NCBI RefSeq assembly: GCF_037975245.1
Contig: NC_092566.1
Span: forward strand, 17,215,001 to 17,275,000
Length of the DNA stretch: 60,000 nt
Direction: 5' to 3'
From: Apostichopus japonicus
Taxonomy: Eukaryota; Echinodermata; Holothuroidea; Aspidochirotida; Stichopodidae
The position numbers were made by a program, and so were the translations under genes. Under the pieces are notes generated by a model that saw only the letters and a program-made list of their open reading frames with translations, was not told where the DNA came from and searched no databases. Positions within the stretch are counted from its first letter, which is position 1. The number at the start of each line of letters is the position of its first letter. Positions 29,561 through 42,900 of this stretch are shown piece by piece.

Positions 29561-31473
29561 CATGAACAGTAATAGTAACCATGGTTACTCATACACCACT
29601 GCACCCTTTCGAAACTCCACCCCTCCTAGCCCCCCCCCCAACCTCCAGGAGAATGACTTATCTGTAATACAAAGCAAACATGGCAGAATAGCTTAGCAAA
29701 TATTTAGCAGATTTTAGTACATGAGAATGAAAAGTATTTTCTTAACAACAAAACTTAAAAAGACATAAAAATTGCTTTACATAAATGTAAACACCAATAT
29801 CAGTCCCTGCACCAAACTCTCTCTTAATATCAATAACAATGTTATGAACATTAAAAATACCAACTTATTAAAACACCCATATTAAAACACCCTTAATCAC
29901 TTACGATGTCCAGGTACCATAGAGAATGACCAAAGAAAAAGGGTCTCTGACCAGAAGAAGTTAATTACAGAAGCTGTTATTCCAAAGATACCCAGAGAGA
30001 TGCTATATGGCACAAAGTCAACAGCACTAAAATATTTCATGGTAGAGTTTTGACTTACATTGATACTATCCAATAGGAGAATTTTTTGTTCTTTTTTTCA
30101 GAGTAACAACATTTAGTTATATTGCATCATCTGAACCATTGTTCTCCAGACAAGGAACAGTTTGTTCTCCCAACTTTACCCTCTTACTAACGGCTCACTG
30201 ACCTGAGATCATTAAGAGAGAATTGAGATGGTTCCTCTGCTTTCTACAAAAAATCATTACATAGTTACTTTCTCTCCCATTTCATTTCCAAGAAAATTAA
30301 CCTTGCAAAGGATTTCCATGTTATTATTTATTTCATTTCCAGAATACAAAAAATTTTAAGAGATAAAATTAGGAACTTTTCCCAAAATTTGAAAATAGGT
30401 AAAACAAAGAAAAGATAGTGTTTCCAGAAATAAAAGATTATCTCATTCAAACTAATTCATGTAGATATAGATGCACCACTAGCTGTACTTAAAATTGTTC
30501 TATGATATTTGAACTACTCATGAACTGGAATTCTGTGGGCCACCACATTGAAAAGTTATAAATTTGAAACAATGTCTCTTTGTTTCCCAGACTTGTGTGT
30601 CATTGTTCGTCTGCAATAACAGAAAATCTTATTTCTGTTGGTTTTCTCTCTATTCTTCTTTACTTCTTTACAAATGCAAGACAAGAGAAATTTTATTTCC
30701 ATGACCGGATCTTGAAATTCAGTAAATTCAGAAATATTACCAATGTTCATATCACACACTTGATGGATTTTTATCGAACAAGATCAGTTCTTTAAACTAA
30801 AGATTTTCAACATTTGAAGTAAAAACAGATTTGTTAAAGTTTCTTATACATATCAGAATAATGGTCATCATACTTCATATAAAAATATCAAAACTCTCAA
30901 TAAGCACACAAACGAAATCAAGACCCAAGAGTGGTTTCCACTGAAACAAAACAACAGAATTAAGTTGTGCAGGGATTTGTAGGGTGCACCTTCGAGAATC
31001 ATTCTCCATCCGATGCAAACGTCCAGCACAATCATAGCTGCATATATTTTTGAATAACAATCGTACAAAACTTCGAACAAAATCCCCTCCGTCGATCTGT
31101 ATATCTTCTTGTTTTACAGCTTGTTTTGAGGGTAAGGAGGGGTGGGGGGGGCGAGTGCATGGAAATGAAATTGCAACATTCTTTGACTTTCCTTTAAAAA
31201 ATACTTCACCAAGAGAGAACGAACAAACATTATTTGTAGCTGCATTCACTATTCCACACTTTCCATTCTTGATTTCAAGTATAATAGGAATGGAGCTTTC
31301 TTATTAATTATTTCCTAAGAAGACAACTAAAAAATGACTGACATGTCATCTGGAAGGTCCTATCGGTGTAAAAGCTGAGGAACTAACAAAAACCTTATCT
31401 TTGATTCTCTCAAGTCCAAACCCCTACATGATTAGCAATAAACCTTGATTATCTTTCCTGGGATAAGCTTCCA

Positions 31474-31600
31474 TTTATTTCAGTGCATTCCTTCTCCGAG
31501 ATACTCTTGCATCTTTTTTACGGATCTTGTGCATGTCTCTGATTGGTAACGTCTGGATTGACGACTTGAGTACAACGTCATTTTGAACTATACGAAACAT
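31474..31600 (-). other. Candidate 3'-terminal exon of gene B
   Basis: Read on the minus strand, a short Arg/Ser-containing frame (SRQSRRYQSETCTRS...) ends in TGA followed at once by AATAAA (plus-strand TTTATT at 31474-31479). Possible acceptors are CGTATAG or ACTCAAG, both with poor pyrimidine tracts. It could be the missing 3' UTR exon or an alternative RS end, or chance. Confidence 0.22.
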
Positions 31601-32887
31601 ACCGTGGCGCAGTGGAAAACCGAAAAGCAATCATCTTCAATGAATGCATGAGTTTCCATGGTGAGATTGAAAAACAGGAAAACAATACAAAACAATATAT
31701 CTCTAACTCCTCATAAGTCTGAACGGCAAGAGTAATGCTTTGGAAAGAACACTGTTACTTTGCAACTGTTCAAGTGTTAATAAATTGTTGTTAAGATAAG
31801 GTTCTTGCTTCCATCGTCACACAAGATTCCCAAACTCACCCTCCACTTTTTGCATCCTCTCCCCTTAAAAGAACCCCATTCCCACTCCACCCTCTTAAAA
31901 ACAGATAATATAAAAACACTAGGTAGCCTTCACATCAGTTCCTTTGAGTGTGATGTTGGTCTTTTTGTAAGACCAGGTATCACTTGCGTTTGTCTTCATA
32001 TGAGTAAAGGCTTTGGTATGTACACTGTGCTGTTTGGCTTGGTATACTGGACATCACCAGACTATACAATTTCCCTCCTTGAGTCAAAACAGCTGGGATA
32101 CTCTCTGAAAGAAAGATAAACAGTAACGTGAGTGGATCGACAGATACATCGAAGAGTAAATCTATTTAATGCCTCCCGATTGAAGCACGCTTTTAAAATG
32201 ATTTTAAAATGAAACTGCAGGATACTAGTTGTGCCGTAGAGACATTGGGAATTTGGTCAACTTGTAAAAACTATTGAAATTTCTCAATGAGGAAAATCAC
32301 CCTTTGTTGATACATTTCCAAGTAGGAAAAGAGCCTTTTTAAATTTCTCACTAACTGTAAGTGAGTTCATTGAGCATTTGCTTGGGCAATTAAATGTCTT
32401 CCTTGTTGAGTTTATTAAATTAATAAGATTCCGTTCGACTCTACAGAATCACAAACTGGCTGCGATACTTGATTGGACTGAAGTACCACGTCGCGTATCA
32501 AAGGATTGCTGGATTATAACCATGTTGCTTTAAAAAGCAACTTCACTTCGACACACACCAAAATTTGGCTTTTACACAACATGTATTGCATTAGTATACA
32601 TTGTGCATATCAAACATTACCCTAACAGACAATCAGAAGAGGTCCGCCACAGCACTACCGAAATGTCGCTGATCACAACATACCTGCATGCAAATGCTTC
32701 TGCCACAGGGAACCCTGGACAGATTTTCATGTTTACATACCCTGGACAACTAAAGTCTATAATGATGATGTTGATTCACCTGTCCATTGACATCCACCAG
32801 TCCATGTTGATATCATTGTTCAACTTTATGCACATCAGTCAGTCATCATGAAGGTAGCATGTGTTCATATCAAGTCTAACAGACTGA

Positions 32888-32982
32888 CTTCCACCATACT
32901 GTAATCATACTTCCACCATACTGTTATCATACTTCCACCATACTGTAATCATACTTCCACCATACTGTAATCATACTTTTCA
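32888..32982. repeat. Short tandem repeat, 23-bp unit x ~4
   Basis: The phrase CTTCCACCATACTGTAATCA recurs four times with almost no divergence. Confidence 0.9.
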
Positions 32983-33849
32983 ATGGCTCTCTCATTTTTA
33001 TATTACTGAGACACCACAACTTGAGAGGATGCAAACCTTGAAACTTTTATGATTCAAACGAGTACTTTTCTTCTTTCCACACAAGCTTTAACATTGAACC
33101 CATTCATTCACTTGTTTAATCAACAACCATGGACAACGGGTTTCATCCTCTGTTCATTCCTGCAGTAGTACTGGGGTTGTTGGTTTGCTTTCTGATGTTT
33201 GTAAATTATCGTCAAAAACTACGCAGTTTTTGAGATGTTTTCAAAACTTCAAAGTCACACTGAAGATAATTGTGTTTATTGCTCTAATGTCTACATTTCG
33301 TTAGCTAGAAACAATGGAGTACCAAACAAAACATGCCTCACTTCTTGACTTCTTGACTCTGCTAAACAACTGGCTTAACTTTTCCTGGACTCTTTTACAA
33401 ACATTTCTCAACACTATTCCATTTTTCGGCGCTCCAGTCTATAAACACGCGTTGCTTCACCGAGAAACTCACCCCCCGGAAAATGTTTGGCTTGTTGAGA
33501 CTGCTGAAAGTTTGACCCGCCCATCAAATGTTTTCTAATATTGGTAACTGATAACCATCCAAAACAGTAACTCTAGGATTTATCAGACGAGGGAACTCGG
33601 TAACAAGTATCGATAGACAAAGAGTTTATCACCGAAATAGCTCCTAACAAATCGGTAAGAGAGAGAAATCATCATGAATAGTGCTAAGTTATTCCACTAT
33701 CTACTTTTTATGTTTCTTTTAAAACTAAAATTATGTATGAAGCTCATTTTTAGTGCCAAAACCATTTCAGAAGGGGGAGGAGGCCAACTCTCTGGATCCA
33801 CTCTTGGGAAGGAGTTTGACTTAACTGCTGAAGGAATGAGAAGACTTAC

Positions 33850-33927
33850 GTTTAGTAATCGCTTGCTCTTGTGTAACTGGTTCCTTCCTCTCCGGGACTG
33901 TCTTGCCTCTGTCTTCTGTCCGGAGAC
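33850..33927 (-). CDS. Gene B, last coding exon (stop TAA at 33854-33852)
   Basis: The acceptor TTAATTTCAG and donor AAAC|GTAAGT enclose 78 bases. The stop lies two bases before the donor, so a 3' UTR intron must follow. Its start (GTCTCCGGACAGAAGA) aligns with the last exon of gene C (GTCACGCGACAGACGAAGA), which supports the call across a 6.4-kb intron. Confidence 0.68.
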
Positions 33928-36900
33928 CTGAAATTAAATAATTTAAATAATTATTATTCCCTTTTTTTTTGTATCGTTTAATACAGGTGTTTTATATATT
34001 TTACATTTTTTGCCTTATTGGTTCTATATATTTAATATTTTGGTTTTTGTTACTATTTGTTTTTAGGTTTTACATTTGTAAAGCGCTTTGAGCAGCTTTG
34101 CTGCTTATGCGCTATATAAATATTACTTATTATTATTATTATAACTGTAACATACTTCAGGTATCTAAAAAGTGACATCAGCGATTAAACAATGATATAA
34201 TCTACATGGATACAATGTAAAAATTTGGTTATTTGGTAATGCTTCATTATTAACCAGTTGCTTTACTTACATTTTCAGCCACTAGCAATGCGACTGATGT
34301 TAAAAGTTGCCAGATACCTTCAAACTTGTTTCCTGGAAACTTCCAAATGTCAGTCACCACAACCTTAACAACTGAATTTTTATTTATTTTTTATTTTTAT
34401 TGTTTGTATTATTGTTGTTTTTATTATTTTTTTTATTATTATTTTTTATTTTTTGTAATTACTATTATTTTTTTTTTTTTTTTTTTTTTTTGGACAACTG
34501 AATATTAATAATCTGGGGCAGGAATGGATAAAGTTCTTCCACTGAATTTTTATTCATTACTGTACTATCATAGCCAACTTTGAAAATTTGATATCTTATG
34601 ATATTATTGCATTTAGTGTACGGTGGGTGTATAGACAACTAAAAACCAGCCACTTTAGAATGTTCTACAGTACCCTAAAATGGCATCGTTGGAATTCGTT
34701 GAAATATTAGTTTTGCATCTATAAATATCGTCCGTTACATAAGTGCAGCTGAGCCTTGCTAATGTCATTAAGTGATTACAGTGTGGCTAATTTTAGCCGA
34801 CTGACTGCAGATATATGCTTAAACAAACATAGTTACATCATCAGTGTCTTGGCTTAGACCAATGCATGCCTTTATTTGGCATCGAATAAACAAGATTTTA
34901 CTATGAATTTATAAATGAGCGTTAAACATTTTATTAATTAAAGGCAACCAGCTGCTTTAGACAATAAAAGATAGATCAAACAAAAACCTTTATGCAAATA
35001 TGACTAATTGGACAGATGGAATGAACAGTTAAACAAAAAAAGTACAGTCCTATCAGGTTATTTATTAGTGTGTAGAGACTGGCGGTCAATTGTCAGTAAA
35101 ACCTACAGTAAGTGTGCTCATTGGCAGAATTAAAAATTTTGGTATTATTACTGAAATCAAAATCTACTTCTGTAAATGGCAAAGACACAAACTCCAAAGG
35201 GAAAAGTAAAAATAAATACATAAATAAATACATACAAGTCAAAACGTGAAACGTAGACAACCAAAAGTCCAGCATTTGTTTGTTATACTGAAAACTATAG
35301 AGTTTATACTGTCAAACTGACCTCTTTTATTCAGTTTTTCAAGATGTTTTACTAAAAATAAAGAGTAACTAAAATTGCCTGGAATGTTTCTCTAACTATT
35401 AAGCCAAATTGAATTTAAAATTTTTGTATTTCATTTTACAGGGTCTTCTATTATCAACAACTACTAAATCTACCATTTCAATTCTGATACAAAACGGACT
35501 TGTTTCAATGTCGTGATATTTCGATTCAGTCTAGCATCTACAATAGCTGTATGGTTTTGATTAGAAACATGTTTACGTGACTATTGGCTTGGAAAAACAT
35601 AACATCCTCTGATCCACAATTAACCACTGATATTCGCTTTAACTTCAAAATACTAATTTGCAACTCAAATATCATTTTTAAATTTACTGTACCAACTCCG
35701 CATGGACACAATTCTCATTTACAACATGCCTCATACCTTTTTATTCATTTTCTGTTTTAATTAGACCTTTATTCTAGTAACCTACAATGTCATTCTATTT
35801 TACATTTCTGATCCACCAAAAAAGATCTCATTTCCTTACATTTTTTATCCTTATTAATACCTGGAATCCTACAACAATTAACTGCAGCTGTAATAGCTAC
35901 CAGTAAACAGTAGCTAAAACGTGTCACCTGTATTGATCTATCTATTACACGATGCAACCAAAGACAAACTCACATTAGAAACACCTGACTAAAAAAAACC
36001 AGTGCCATCTCCCGAGACCTGACCTCGTTTCACAAAAGAAAAAACGAGACACCTTTTTTTGTTCTGACTCCGATATGCATACAGGTAGGAAGGGTTCTGG
36101 TGTTACTGCTCTTAAGTATGTACTAAAATAGAGTCTAGTAACACCTAGGCAACCTCTCGATGGAAAGCAGATGTAAGTACGACAGTGTTTGGTTTACTCT
36201 CCCGCACCTATCAAATATTATTCAACGAGGAGATGTAGCGAGCACTTCAACACTATGTGGAAGTTAGAACTCGTTGCTGTGAATTTTGTCACATTTTTTT
36301 CAGAAATATAACACCTGACTATTTGAAGTGCACTCCATGCATGTTCAACTTCAACTGTTTACTTTCAAAACACGACACGCTTTTGCTTACAGGTTCACAG
36401 TTGATATGGATTGCGTGCCAATTTTGGTTAAAACCGTACTGCCGGGACAGACAGACATTTCATACTGAGCTGTTATAAACCTTGAGTTTTATACTAGTGA
36501 GCCACTGCACAGGTTTAATAGTCCATTTAAGATCAGACTAGGTAATATAGTGTATTTATATTGAACAAAAGGGAACACAAGAATCTAAGCATCCCACTGA
36601 AGACTTGTTTGAATGTGAAGTTTATTGGTTTGTCTCCTTTTGTCATGCTAATTGTTAAACCGTCGCAATTTTGTATCAAATTAAATTTGACAAAGACAGA
36701 CTGTGATCATGTTGCCGTTTCCACCGTAATCTGTGACTCTGAAGACAGTAAAATTCCCACCAAAATGTACTGTATTTCAGAATTTTCAGATCATTTTGCA
36801 GTTTCCACCAAGATCTGTGACTTTGAAGACGGCAAAATTCCCACTAAAATGTACTGTATTTCAAAATTTTCAGATCATTTTGCAGGGTTTGAACTTTGTG

Positions 36901-39900
36901 TGGCAGTTTTGAAGGATAAAATCTTTTGTCTTGTAAAATCCTATGGTTCCTGTGCATAAAACTGCTGTGTATAAATCTTTCCACTTGTGACTATTTTGCA
37001 CAGCATATTGGAATATTTCCTGTGTGGCACGCTATTTGCTATGTAGTAACTGGATGAAACTCATTTTGAAAAGGAATAGAAAAAGAAACAAAGTGTTCTG
37101 TCAATATGCAACTGTGACATCACACTTGTTTGCTTCAAGTTCACTTCCTTCACAAAGTGGATCACCTTCAAATGAATAAGTAAATAGGAACACAGATATG
37201 CTGGCAATTATTTAGCAATTTTCATATTTGTTCATGTGATACTGAATGATTCCCTGAGAATACAGCAAAAACAGCTTTTGCTGTTTTTTTAATAATTTAA
37301 AATTAAAATGATAACATTTTTTTTAGCATTTAAAATCCGTAATAAACAACAGTCCTGTCTGTACTTCAAAAATAATTTGAAAGTACTTTGACAAACTGTA
37401 ATTTGCAAGTAATGTCCTTCAGTAGTGTGAAATTATGTTATGTTATGCTCATAAGGCAATGTACATTACAATAAACCGCTTTCATTAAACTTAAACAGCT
37501 GTTTCATTTTTACCAGAATTGGGTCATAAAAAAATTTCATGAAAGATAACTAACGGCCTATTGTTCAGCATGCGTGACTGGAAAATATTTACAGGATGCC
37601 TGCAGACTCTGTTAACAGTAGAACAATTTCCAGCAATTAGAACCTGAGTTTTTCAAAAGCTTTTAGTTTCATTCATTGTATGAGAGAAATTAATACTTCA
37701 GCTTCCTTTTTATCAATCTTAAAATGAGACAACATTGATTGAACTGGGCTCTGAATGTTATTAGTGCTGTAACTGTTCAAACATATAGGAAGACAGTACA
37801 CTTAGATAACCTACCTACTGTACTGTTATTGTGATCAACACCCCCCCTCTCTCTCCCCTCTTTCAACCCATTCACCCTGATAGGAGTACCCAGTACTGTA
37901 TTTCACTTTATCCTCTCCCCCCTCCCCTCCATTACAGTACCTGCCTATGTTTAAACAGTCCCTTAAAACTCATTTGACATTAATGATCTACACTCCCATC
38001 ACATGTGCCCACCAACACCTTTATTCAATGACACCTGTTTCCTTCACATGTTAGTCATGTTCTCAATCATGTACACCGAGTGAGTTGTGTTACAGTGGGA
38101 CGCACCCTAGAGTTCACACGCAATGTGTGGCTACAGGCTAAACACAAATGATCTTTCCTCTGGTAACTAACGTTGCCACTCGTTGTTTAATCGTTCTTGA
38201 GCATGCATACTTAGCACACATACTGTACTGAGCATGCATATTGAGCACACAAACTGAGCACATACTGAGCACACATTATGAGCACACATACTGAACACAC
38301 ATACTCAGCACATACTGAGCACACATACCGAGCACATACTGAGCATACTGAGCACACATACTGAGTGCACATATTGCGCACACATACCGAACACATACTG
38401 AGCACACATATAGAGAACACATACTGAGCACACATACTGAGAACACATATTGAGCACACATACTGAGAAATCATACCGAACACATACCACGCACATACTG
38501 AGCAAACATATATTATAGAGAACACATACTGAGCACACATACTGAGCACACACTGAGCACACATACTAAGCACATATACTGAGCACACATACTGACCACA
38601 CATACTGACCACTCATACTGTACAGCACCCTTAATTTGACTGAGAAGTATCTTTCTTTCTTTCTTTTTTTGATTACACCTAGAATGTGTAAGACAAAATT
38701 GTCTGATCATTTTTGCAAGAGAAAGGAAAAATGAACTTCACAGGATATGTTCTATACCATGTGACACAGTATATATACTGTTGGTAACATATATATGATT
38801 CTAGCTTTGGGGAATGCACTGCACGCTACAGTACACAGTGACTGCCAGTTCAAACAAAACACCAGCTACAGTAATGTCCATCTTTACTATGAAAACTAAA
38901 AATCAAACACCCATACAGTATACAATGGCCATCTGGTCTTTATATCATCTGTCACAAAAAATGAAATCAAGTACTGTACAAGCAACCTTACTCTCGATGC
39001 AAACTGCAATATGTTTTTCTCCTCCCCCATCAAAAATATTCATGTTTGTTGACAAATGCCCTGCCTGTTTTCTCCTCTTTACACGACACTCTTCACATGA
39101 AACCCCTGTTTTGACATCTCGATTGCTCTTAATCAAAACTCAACGAGGGTAAAACTGAAGGAGGCTGAATTTACTCTGGCATCAGTGAGGGCTGAGCACT
39201 CTCACTGTGGAAACTGCTCTCAGTTATCTGAATTGGTTTATGTACAACAAAGGTGAGCTCTATACAGTACAGTATGTATCATAACAGTGCCATGTTTTTG
39301 ATGTAACAAGCGTAAAGAAAAAGGATAACACATTTAAAATAAATCCATACATAGCTGTTTGGGTGAATGCCAACATAAACCCACACAGTACAGTACGGTA
39401 TAGATGACAATCAAGGACCTACTCATCAACATCTCATATTTGAGTAATTCAATATGCAAATATTGTGTTCTGAATCTGAGTTGCCAGAGTATTCTGAAAG
39501 AAATTTGGTGGTGGGGAGGGGGGGAGGGGTAGGAGGGAGCGTGAGAGGGGTGGAAAGGTGTAAAGGAGGTTCAGGAAGAGAGAACAGAACAGAACTATGC
39601 CCTGTTTGAATACACCATAAGGCACAAACTGTGCAGGCAATTGTTCATCCACGCAAGGTCTGATGGGTAAATGCCAAATGCAGGCATTTCCAATTACGTA
39701 AACTTATGACAGGAGGCGGGAAAGGGTAGCAGGATCTTTCCTTCCTCCTCTTCATCTAATCCCCTTAACAAGATTAATAGTTTAGGCCAAGCGACCAGAC
39801 TAACATGTATGTATCCCCTATTAATATTAATAATTAATGTTAATGTTGATTTATGGCTTCATGCTCACATTTCATTAAACTTATGCGCAGCAGTAGACAA

Positions 39901-42900
39901 CGTTACATTTTGATAGAGGAGTGAATGCTATATAAAGGGATGGGCCTGGGGTAAAAAAAATCACAGAACTTTGCAAAAATTGCGGTATAGACTCCAATTT
40001 GCATTGCTACAGTGTGTTAGGATAATAGTTGTTGTGCCCAAGGTAGAAAAGAAATCACAGATATTCCGTGAATTCGCGGAAAAAGCTCATGCCTGTATAT
40101 AACAAATACAAGGAATATGTGATTAACGATGTACATACACTGTACGGTACCCTAAACTGTAAGCCAAACGTCTTGTCAATATGAAGTCACTGACCAACTT
40201 TGGGTTTTTCACCATTTTGACACTGCCATCCCTTCAGACGGAACGAAACTACTTAGAAATTGCTCAGACATTCGCTGCTTTTGCTTCGAGTCGTTCTTAC
40301 GGATCAAATCTCATGTTCTTACCTAGATCTGTCTCTTCGTTCGTTCGAACGAGACCTGCGTCGTTGACTTTTATCCGGCGATCGAGAACGCCGCTTCTGC
40401 CTGTCCTTGGATCTACAAAAAAAAGTCAGCAATTTTTTATTGTGAAAACGTTTGCATTATAGGCAAAAATGAGTTAGACAGACAGCCAGTAAAACTGATA
40501 CAGTACGTTGGCTGATTCTTGAATGTTTAAGACTTAAATTTAAATTTAAAATTTATCTGTCGGGTGAAGTCAGAATGGGCTGTAACATCATTACAATTAT
40601 AGGTCTGTACAGTAACACCCAGAGTAAAAAAGAGTTGTACAAGATTACTGGTTATGAAGGTATTGTATGAATGAGATGGTCGGCAGACATATAGGTCTGA
40701 TACTTATAGGTCTGATAGAGACCGTAACTCTCCAGTGTTACCCAAGTGAAAAAGATGTGCTTTTTACGTTTAGAGATGCAGCCACCATTATGATATTATA
40801 TTATTATATTAAAATAAAATAAAATAAAACTGTTAGCGAACTGCTTATCCGCTAGAGCGCCTGTGAAGGAGAATGTGTAAAAGTAAGTGCGCTTGACGTT
40901 TCGATCCTAGCAGGAACTTCTTCAACTGTCATTAACCTGCTCATTAACCTGTCTGTATTCTGTGCGTGTGTTTGTCCCTTCTGTTACTGTTACTTGTCAT
41001 TCAGCCTTTGAAGAAGATCCTGCTAGGATCGAAATGTCAGGCCAACTTACTTTTACACATATTATTATTTTGACAGTCAAACATGAGAATACTTAGCAAA
41101 CTATATAAATTAAAGTTATGGAATGGTTTTCAAGTTTTCAAATATCAATTCCATGATCCATGGCATTACGGCAAATACAAAATAAAAACGTTTACAGCAC
41201 TAAAATGTGGTCACCTTTCGACCCTTTTTTTAACTCAAAAAATAAAAAATTGGAAAGTTAAAACTTACCTAGAACGAGACCGTCGTGGCGAACGAGACCT
41301 TGACCTTGAAAGAGAGGAGGATAAAAGATAGAACAGTAAACGTTAGCATTCAATATTTGTACGACAACCGAACAAAACACGTTTCATCTGGTATCCTTCA
41401 GTTACATGATACCTACAGTGAACCAAATTGCTACACAAATACACAGATGTATTGCACACTTTTAGCATCGAAGCCACATAGCATTGCAATGTCAGTGATT
41501 TTTATGATGAAAAAAAGGCACCCTTAAAGTCATGAAGATTATTACAGTGCAATTGTAAAAATTAAAATTGAAAAAATTGTTATCATTCCGTTTTTTTACC
41601 CTCCACTCACAAACTAGTGGCTATAAGTATGAAACTGCGATACATGACAATGACTTTCATCAGATGTACATTGCTGTTGTTTATACCCTGGGAACAATTT
41701 CCAAATTTCACATTTTGTGCACCAGGTTTGGGAGGCTCTGAAACATTGTGTCAGATTATAAAATACTATTCACCGTGCCCAAGAAGAAAGAGGACATAAT
41801 CTTTGAAATTGTATAGAAATTTGACCACTTTGCTTAGCATTTTGCAAGGCACTACTGGACAAATTATTTGCTATTACTTACTTATTATGCAATATCGCAA
41901 ACCTACAGAGTTGTAATGGGCAATACCAGGTATTAAAATATTCCCTGGTTTGATCACATAGGCCTTGAGAGCATTATGACAGAGGCTAGGTACACCGTGT
42001 ACTGCTAAAATCAACAGTTTTGGAGGCCAAAATGCATCCAAAAGGACACAATAATGAGTGATCCGCTAAGGAAGGTTGTTATGGTTTGTGAGATAAACTG
42101 TACTTATTAACTGAGGATTTACCATAACAATGTTTGAGAATAATCATCTGTAATAGTGAGGAATAACCCCCCAAAAAATCATTTTTATTTCAAGACTTTT
42201 TTAAATTTCAGTTCACACACATCCAGCTCTCATAATTTTAGGGAATAAAGATGTACATGTGCATGGTGACAACTGGCAATGTCTTTCTCAGAAACAGAGA
42301 GTATGGTACAGGAATTTCACGCAATTTCAATGGGGAACCGAGAAACTGAAAATTAAATAACCACTGGCGAGTCGGTGGAATGAGGAAACCATGTACAGGT
42401 TAGTGTACACGCAATGTTAAAAAAACACAGGAATATACCTAAAAATAAAATAAATCAGATTAAAAAAATTTTTTAAAAAGGAGTAAAACATATGAAACAA
42501 AGGAGAAATTTCACAAAAGGGAAGGACAGACAGGTAACGATGACAGTAACTGTTTGATGGTGACAATGACCGACGAGGAGGTTATTTCATACACAGTGTG
42601 ATAGCCTTGAGACTGCTGTTCTGTTTACTCTATACAGTACAACACGATCCCAGTATGAGAAAGAGAGAACAGTGGAAGATCGCAGAGAGAGTCATGTTAG
42701 CCAACCGCTACACAGAAGCATCTTAAGAGAACTAAACATGGTTACACAGTCATGAGTGCATATCTTAAAAGCAAATCGGAAATTGTCTGACTACCTTTAT
42801 TTCCTTTTTCCTACTCATTTTGATCGAGAGAAACATTCCACTTCGCAAAAAAAAAAATCCATGGCTTTTTCAATTGTTTTCAAGTTTGATGCCCTACGTA

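Larger units (their letters stand above)
29561..33849 (-). other. Region downstream of gene B; possible 3' UTR exons
   Basis: The last coding exon of gene B ends in a donor just after its stop, so at least one non-coding exon should lie here on the minus strand. I cannot place it firmly. One candidate is at 31474-31600. The rest is AT-rich with no recognisable coding sequence. Confidence 0.35.
33928..40322 (-). other. Gene B intron 5 (6.4 kb)
   Basis: Non-coding, with a LINE/SINE-type 3' tail (34070), a T-rich tract (34378), an 84-bp doublet (36717) and a large minisatellite (38210). The remainder is AT-rich with C-runs near 37845-37930 and a G-run near 39510. Confidence 0.6.

Noticed and set aside
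36561-36959. 132-residue plus-strand frame with a 28-residue internal repeat
   Set aside because: The repeat is an 84-bp DNA doublet that happens to be in frame. The segment lies antisense within a gene B intron and has no signal peptide, domain or splice support.
38211-38710. Cys/Tyr-rich 'MCAQYVCSVC' frames suggesting a cysteine-rich protein
   Set aside because: These are three overlapping frames of a 13-bp minisatellite, lying in an intron of gene B.
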